From NCBI GenBank assembly GCA_964426135.1, contig CAYRPN010000210.1, positions 1-6,019 on the forward strand: DNA of 6,019 nucleotides, given 5' to 3'. Within the stretch, counting starts at the first letter, position 1; the number at the start of each line of letters is the position of its first letter. Below are positions 4,270-6,019 of this stretch, one piece after another. The notes below the pieces were generated by a model. It was given only the letters and a program-made list of their open reading frames with translations, searched no databases and had not been told where the DNA came from. Both the position numbers and the translations under genes were made by a program. The DNA is from CAYRPN01 sp964426135. GTDB lineage: Bacteria > Planctomycetota > Phycisphaerae > Phycisphaerales > Phycisphaeraceae.

Positions 4270-5628
4270 TCACGCCAGTCGGCGGCGACGCACGAGCGCC
4301 AGCGCGCCCAGGCCCAGCAGGCTCAGCGAGGCGGGTTCGGGGATGGTGTTGACATTCGTCATCACGACCAGGCCCGCAATGCCCGCGAACTGGCCGGGCG
4401 GCTGATTGATCTGACGGAAGGTCATGTTCAACTGGCCCGAACCATTGGTCGTCGCGGTGAAGGTGGCCAGCGAGGCGGTGGTCTGGTTGTCGTCGGCAAT
4501 GACGGTCCAGTTGCCCACCACCAGACCGTTCACCAACACCTCCAGATCGCCCAGCCAGTTGTTGAGCCCCGTACCGGCGTCGCCGCCGATCACCTGCACG
4601 CGCACGGGCGTGTTGGCGGGCAGCCCCGCCAGGTTGGCGGAGACCTGTTCGTTGGCGCCCAGGAAGTTGATGGTGTCGGCGATGCTCTCAAGCACAGCTT
4701 CGTCCGGGCCGGAGATTGTGGAGCCCGTGACCTGGAAGCGCTGACGCCCACCGAGGACTGGCGTGATGGTCACTGAGCCGCCGGCGGTCAGCGCCTGGGC
4801 CGCGCCATTGTCCCAGGCGATGTTCTGGAATGGGATGCCGTTGACCGTGCCGGGCGCCGCGACGCCGCCTTGGGCGCCTGGATAGATGAAGTTCAGCGCG
4901 GCCGCGAGGTTGAAGCCTGCGCCGGCAGGCAGAATCTGATTCGTGCCGGTCAGCGCCGCCTGGCTGAAGGTCGGAGCCGGCGCGCCCGTCACCGATCCGA
5001 GCACATCGATCTCGCGGAACATCGAGTTATCGTTCGTGGCGCTGGCGCAGCAGTCCTGGAACGTGAACTGAATCTTGGCCACGCCCGTGCCCAGCAGCAG
5101 GTTGCCCGCGTCCTGGATCGTGGAGACGCGCACCTCACCGGTGCCGCCATCGACGTTGTTCGCCAGCGCCGAGGTGACGCTGTAAAGCGGGATGAACGTG
5201 TTCGGGGCGGCGACATTCGAGATCGCCACGTCGTAAGCCTGGCCGCTGCGGCTCTGTGCCGTGCCGGTGTAGGTGTTGATCGTCTGGATGTCGTAACCGG
5301 TGGGGTTCAACGCCGTGTTCAGCGAGAGTACCAACACAGCTCCGTTCGAAGGAGTCAAACTGCGCAGGCCTTCGGTGTTGCCGGCGCCGGCGTCGGCGTA
5401 CATGGTGCCCTCGAAGAGCGCGGGAACCGACGAGCCGAAGTTCGCCGTACCCGCCGTCAGGCTGGCGCTGCTGAACGTCGCCTGATCGCTGTTGGCCAGA
5501 TCCGTGCTGGATACGGAAAATGCGCCGGTTACTCCGCTTGCGGCCGTAGAAATCACCGCGGCGCGTGCGGAACAAACGATCAAGCCTACGAACAGCGCAG
5601 CTGTTAGACGAGTCAAGGCAGGTTTCAT
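4270..5628 (-). CDS. PEP-CTERM sorting domain-containing secreted protein
   Basis: A 452-residue exported protein. Residues 1-23 form a Sec signal peptide (MKPALTR, then hydrophobic LTAALFVGLIV, cleavage likely after SARA). Residues about 33-212 are a beta-rich module with YDIQTINTYTG (112-122), IQFTFQDCC (186-194) and FREIDVLGS (204-212), a pattern common in planctomycete PEP-CTERM proteins. Residues about 220-425 form a second Gly/Thr/Asn-rich region with VRVQVIGGD (342-350) and DLEVLVNGLVVGNW (361-374). The C-terminus is a classic sorting signal: IPEP (429-432), hydrophobic SLLGLGALALV (436-446) and an Arg cluster (447-450). Such signals are cut by an exosortase (EpsH-type), whose gene is not in this window. 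The protein probably ends at the surface or in extracellular matrix; its ligand is unknown. The ATG at 5628 is chosen over an in-frame ATG at 5769 because it has AGGAG seven bases upstream and directly begins the signal peptide. A clean terminator follows. Confidence 0.93.
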   Translation of the reverse strand: MKPALTRLTAALFVGLIVCSARAAVISTAASGVTGAFSVSSTDLANSDQATFSSASLTAGTANFGSSVPALFEGTMYADAGAGNTEGLRSLTPSNGAVLVLSLNTALNPTGYDIQTINTYTGTAQSRSGQAYDVAISNVAAPNTFIPLYSVTSALANNVDGGTGEVRVSTIQDAGNLLLGTGVAKIQFTFQDCCASATNDNSMFREIDVLGSVTGAPAPTFSQAALTGTNQILPAGAGFNLAAALNFIYPGAQGGVAAPGTVNGIPFQNIAWDNGAAQALTAGGSVTITPVLGGRQRFQVTGSTISGPDEAVLESIADTINFLGANEQVSANLAGLPANTPVRVQVIGGDAGTGLNNWLGDLEVLVNGLVVGNWTVIADDNQTTASLATFTATTNGSGQLNMTFRQINQPPGQFAGIAGLVVMTNVNTIPEPASLSLLGLGALALVRRRRLA

Positions 5629-5635
5629 ACCGATT

Positions 5636-5640
5636 CTCCT
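5636..5640 (-). promoter_or_regulatory. Ribosome binding site of the PEP-CTERM gene
   Basis: AGGAG on the minus strand lies seven bases before the ATG at 5628-5626. It decides the start against the longer reading frame from 5769, whose extra 47 residues would bury the signal peptide. Confidence 0.8.
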
Positions 5641-5703
5641 AGAATGGTGAAAGACACTACGGGGACCGAGGCAGACGAATGTCGCTCCGGGCAGTACATG
5701 AAA

Positions 5704-5732
5704 AGAATACCACCATTTCACCCGAGAAACAA
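5704..5732 (-). promoter_or_regulatory. Candidate promoter of the PEP-CTERM gene
   Basis: On the minus strand, TTGTTT (5732-5727) and TATTCT (5709-5704) are separated by 17 bases, the ideal sigma-70 spacing. Match to consensus is 3/6 and 4/6. It would give a 5' leader of roughly 70 bases ahead of a good ribosome binding site. Confidence 0.35.
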
Positions 5733-5867
5733 GCTGAATCTTTCCAGTTCGCCGGGCGGGTCGGCCCAAACTTGCGGACGGAGAAAAAGGGAGAAAAGAG
5801 GTCGTTCTAAACTAAGTACAGCATTTCACAATAACGGGTGCAATATGGGGAGGGCGAGGCTCCCGCC
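5733..5867. other. Upstream intergenic sequence with GC-rich repeat fragment
   Basis: No gene is visible. Bases 5850-5867 contain GAGGGCGAGGCTCCCGCC, a palindrome-like string of a type common between genes in GC-rich genomes. It abuts the G/A-rich tandem repeat and may mark the boundary of inserted DNA on its right. Confidence 0.4.
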
Positions 5868-5911
5868 GGAGGGGAAAAAGGGGGAGGGGAAAAAGGGAGG
5901 GGAAAAAGGGG
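5868..5911. repeat. G/A-rich tandem repeat, three units
   Basis: Three copies of GGAGGGGAAAAAGG follow each other with periods of about 15 and 13 bases, ending in GGGGACATTCTGC. It lies just beyond the end of the transposase-like frame at 5933, so it may be at or near the end of an insertion sequence. Polymerase slippage could vary the unit number. Confidence 0.75.
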
Positions 5912-5932
5912 ACATTCTGCAATGCCATCAAC

Positions 5933-6019
5933 TTAAGCGTTTTTCCCCTTTGAAAGCAGTGCTGTTCGCAGCGTGGCGCGGGGGCGTTTCATCACGGGGA
6001 ACTGCTTGGGCCTCCGCTT
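5933..6019 (-). CDS. Transposase C-terminus, IS4-like, partial at window edge
   Basis: The minus-strand frame is open from the right edge to TAA (5935-5933). Its 28 codons read KRRPKQFPVMKRPRATLRTA and then LLSKGKNA. A terminal KRRPK-x-(F/Y)-x-(V/L)-(M/L)-x-(R/K)-PR motif is typical of the extreme C-terminus of IS4-type DDE transposases. The rest of the gene, including all catalytic residues, would lie beyond base 6019. The sequence after the stop (CTTAAGTTGATGGCATTGC on the minus strand) and the G/A repeat would then be the element's 3' end. The element may be complete or a remnant; this window cannot tell. Family call is from motif memory. Confidence 0.55.
   Translation of the reverse strand, partial: KRRPKQFPVMKRPRATLRTALLSKGKNA

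Noticed and set aside
4870..5607. 245-codon plus-strand frame opposite the PEP-CTERM gene
   Set aside because: Antisense shadow with Arg/Ala/Val-rich composition and no recognisable domain; the opposite strand has a full signal peptide and sorting signal.
5629..5769. N-terminal extension of the PEP-CTERM protein to an ATG at 5769
   Set aside because: The extension lacks a ribosome binding site, overlaps the promoter candidate and would put 47 residues before a canonical signal peptide.
1..6019. tRNA or rRNA genes
   Set aside because: No cloverleaf with a GTTCRANNC-type T-loop and no conserved rRNA segments were seen on either strand.

Overview
The window looks like a GC-rich planctomycete chromosome (phylum Planctomycetota; the class cannot be fixed from this sequence). 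Three things point there: a DUF1501 protein with a twin-arginine signal, a PEP-CTERM secreted protein carrying a module common in planctomycete PEP-CTERM proteins, and gaps between genes filled with several unrelated families of short palindromic repeats. This assignment is inference from protein families and style, not from a marker gene.

Layout, left to right. Bases 1-292 hold no gene, but contain an inverted pair of 28-bp REP-like units. Bases 293-1804 (minus) encode a complete DUF1501 protein, without the DUF1549/DUF1553 partner often found beside this family. Bases 1805-2063 hold a doubtful 22-codon ORF with a strong ribosome binding site and a compact nested dyad (2001-2078). Bases 2064-2396 (minus) are the decayed N-terminal part of an IS110-family transposase, with two compensating frame changes and an end at the third catalytic Asp motif. 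Bases 2397-3138 are a repeat island: a GGTTAGCGG-type unit in two direct copies, one inverted copy and one partial copy, plus low-complexity filler. Bases 3139-4077 (plus) encode a 312-residue protein that I read, with moderate confidence, as a divergent TauD/TfdA-like Fe(II)/2-oxoglutarate dioxygenase. Bases 4078-4269 separate two convergent genes and carry a clear intrinsic terminator for the minus-strand gene. Bases 4270-5628 (minus) encode a 452-residue PEP-CTERM protein with signal peptide, two beta-rich regions and a C-terminal sorting signal. Bases 5629-5867 hold its leader and promoter region. Bases 5868-6019 hold a G/A-rich tandem repeat and, at the right edge, the last 28 codons of what looks like an IS4-type transposase (minus), which continues outside the window.

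The genes do not form an operon or one pathway. Two encode exported proteins (DUF1501 by Tat, PEP-CTERM by Sec plus a presumed exosortase) and one a probable cytosolic oxygenase. Transposon debris and palindromic repeats separate them. I see no complete new system. The least explained items are the repeat architecture around the IS110 remnant and upstream of the dioxygenase-like gene, and the dioxygenase-like protein itself.
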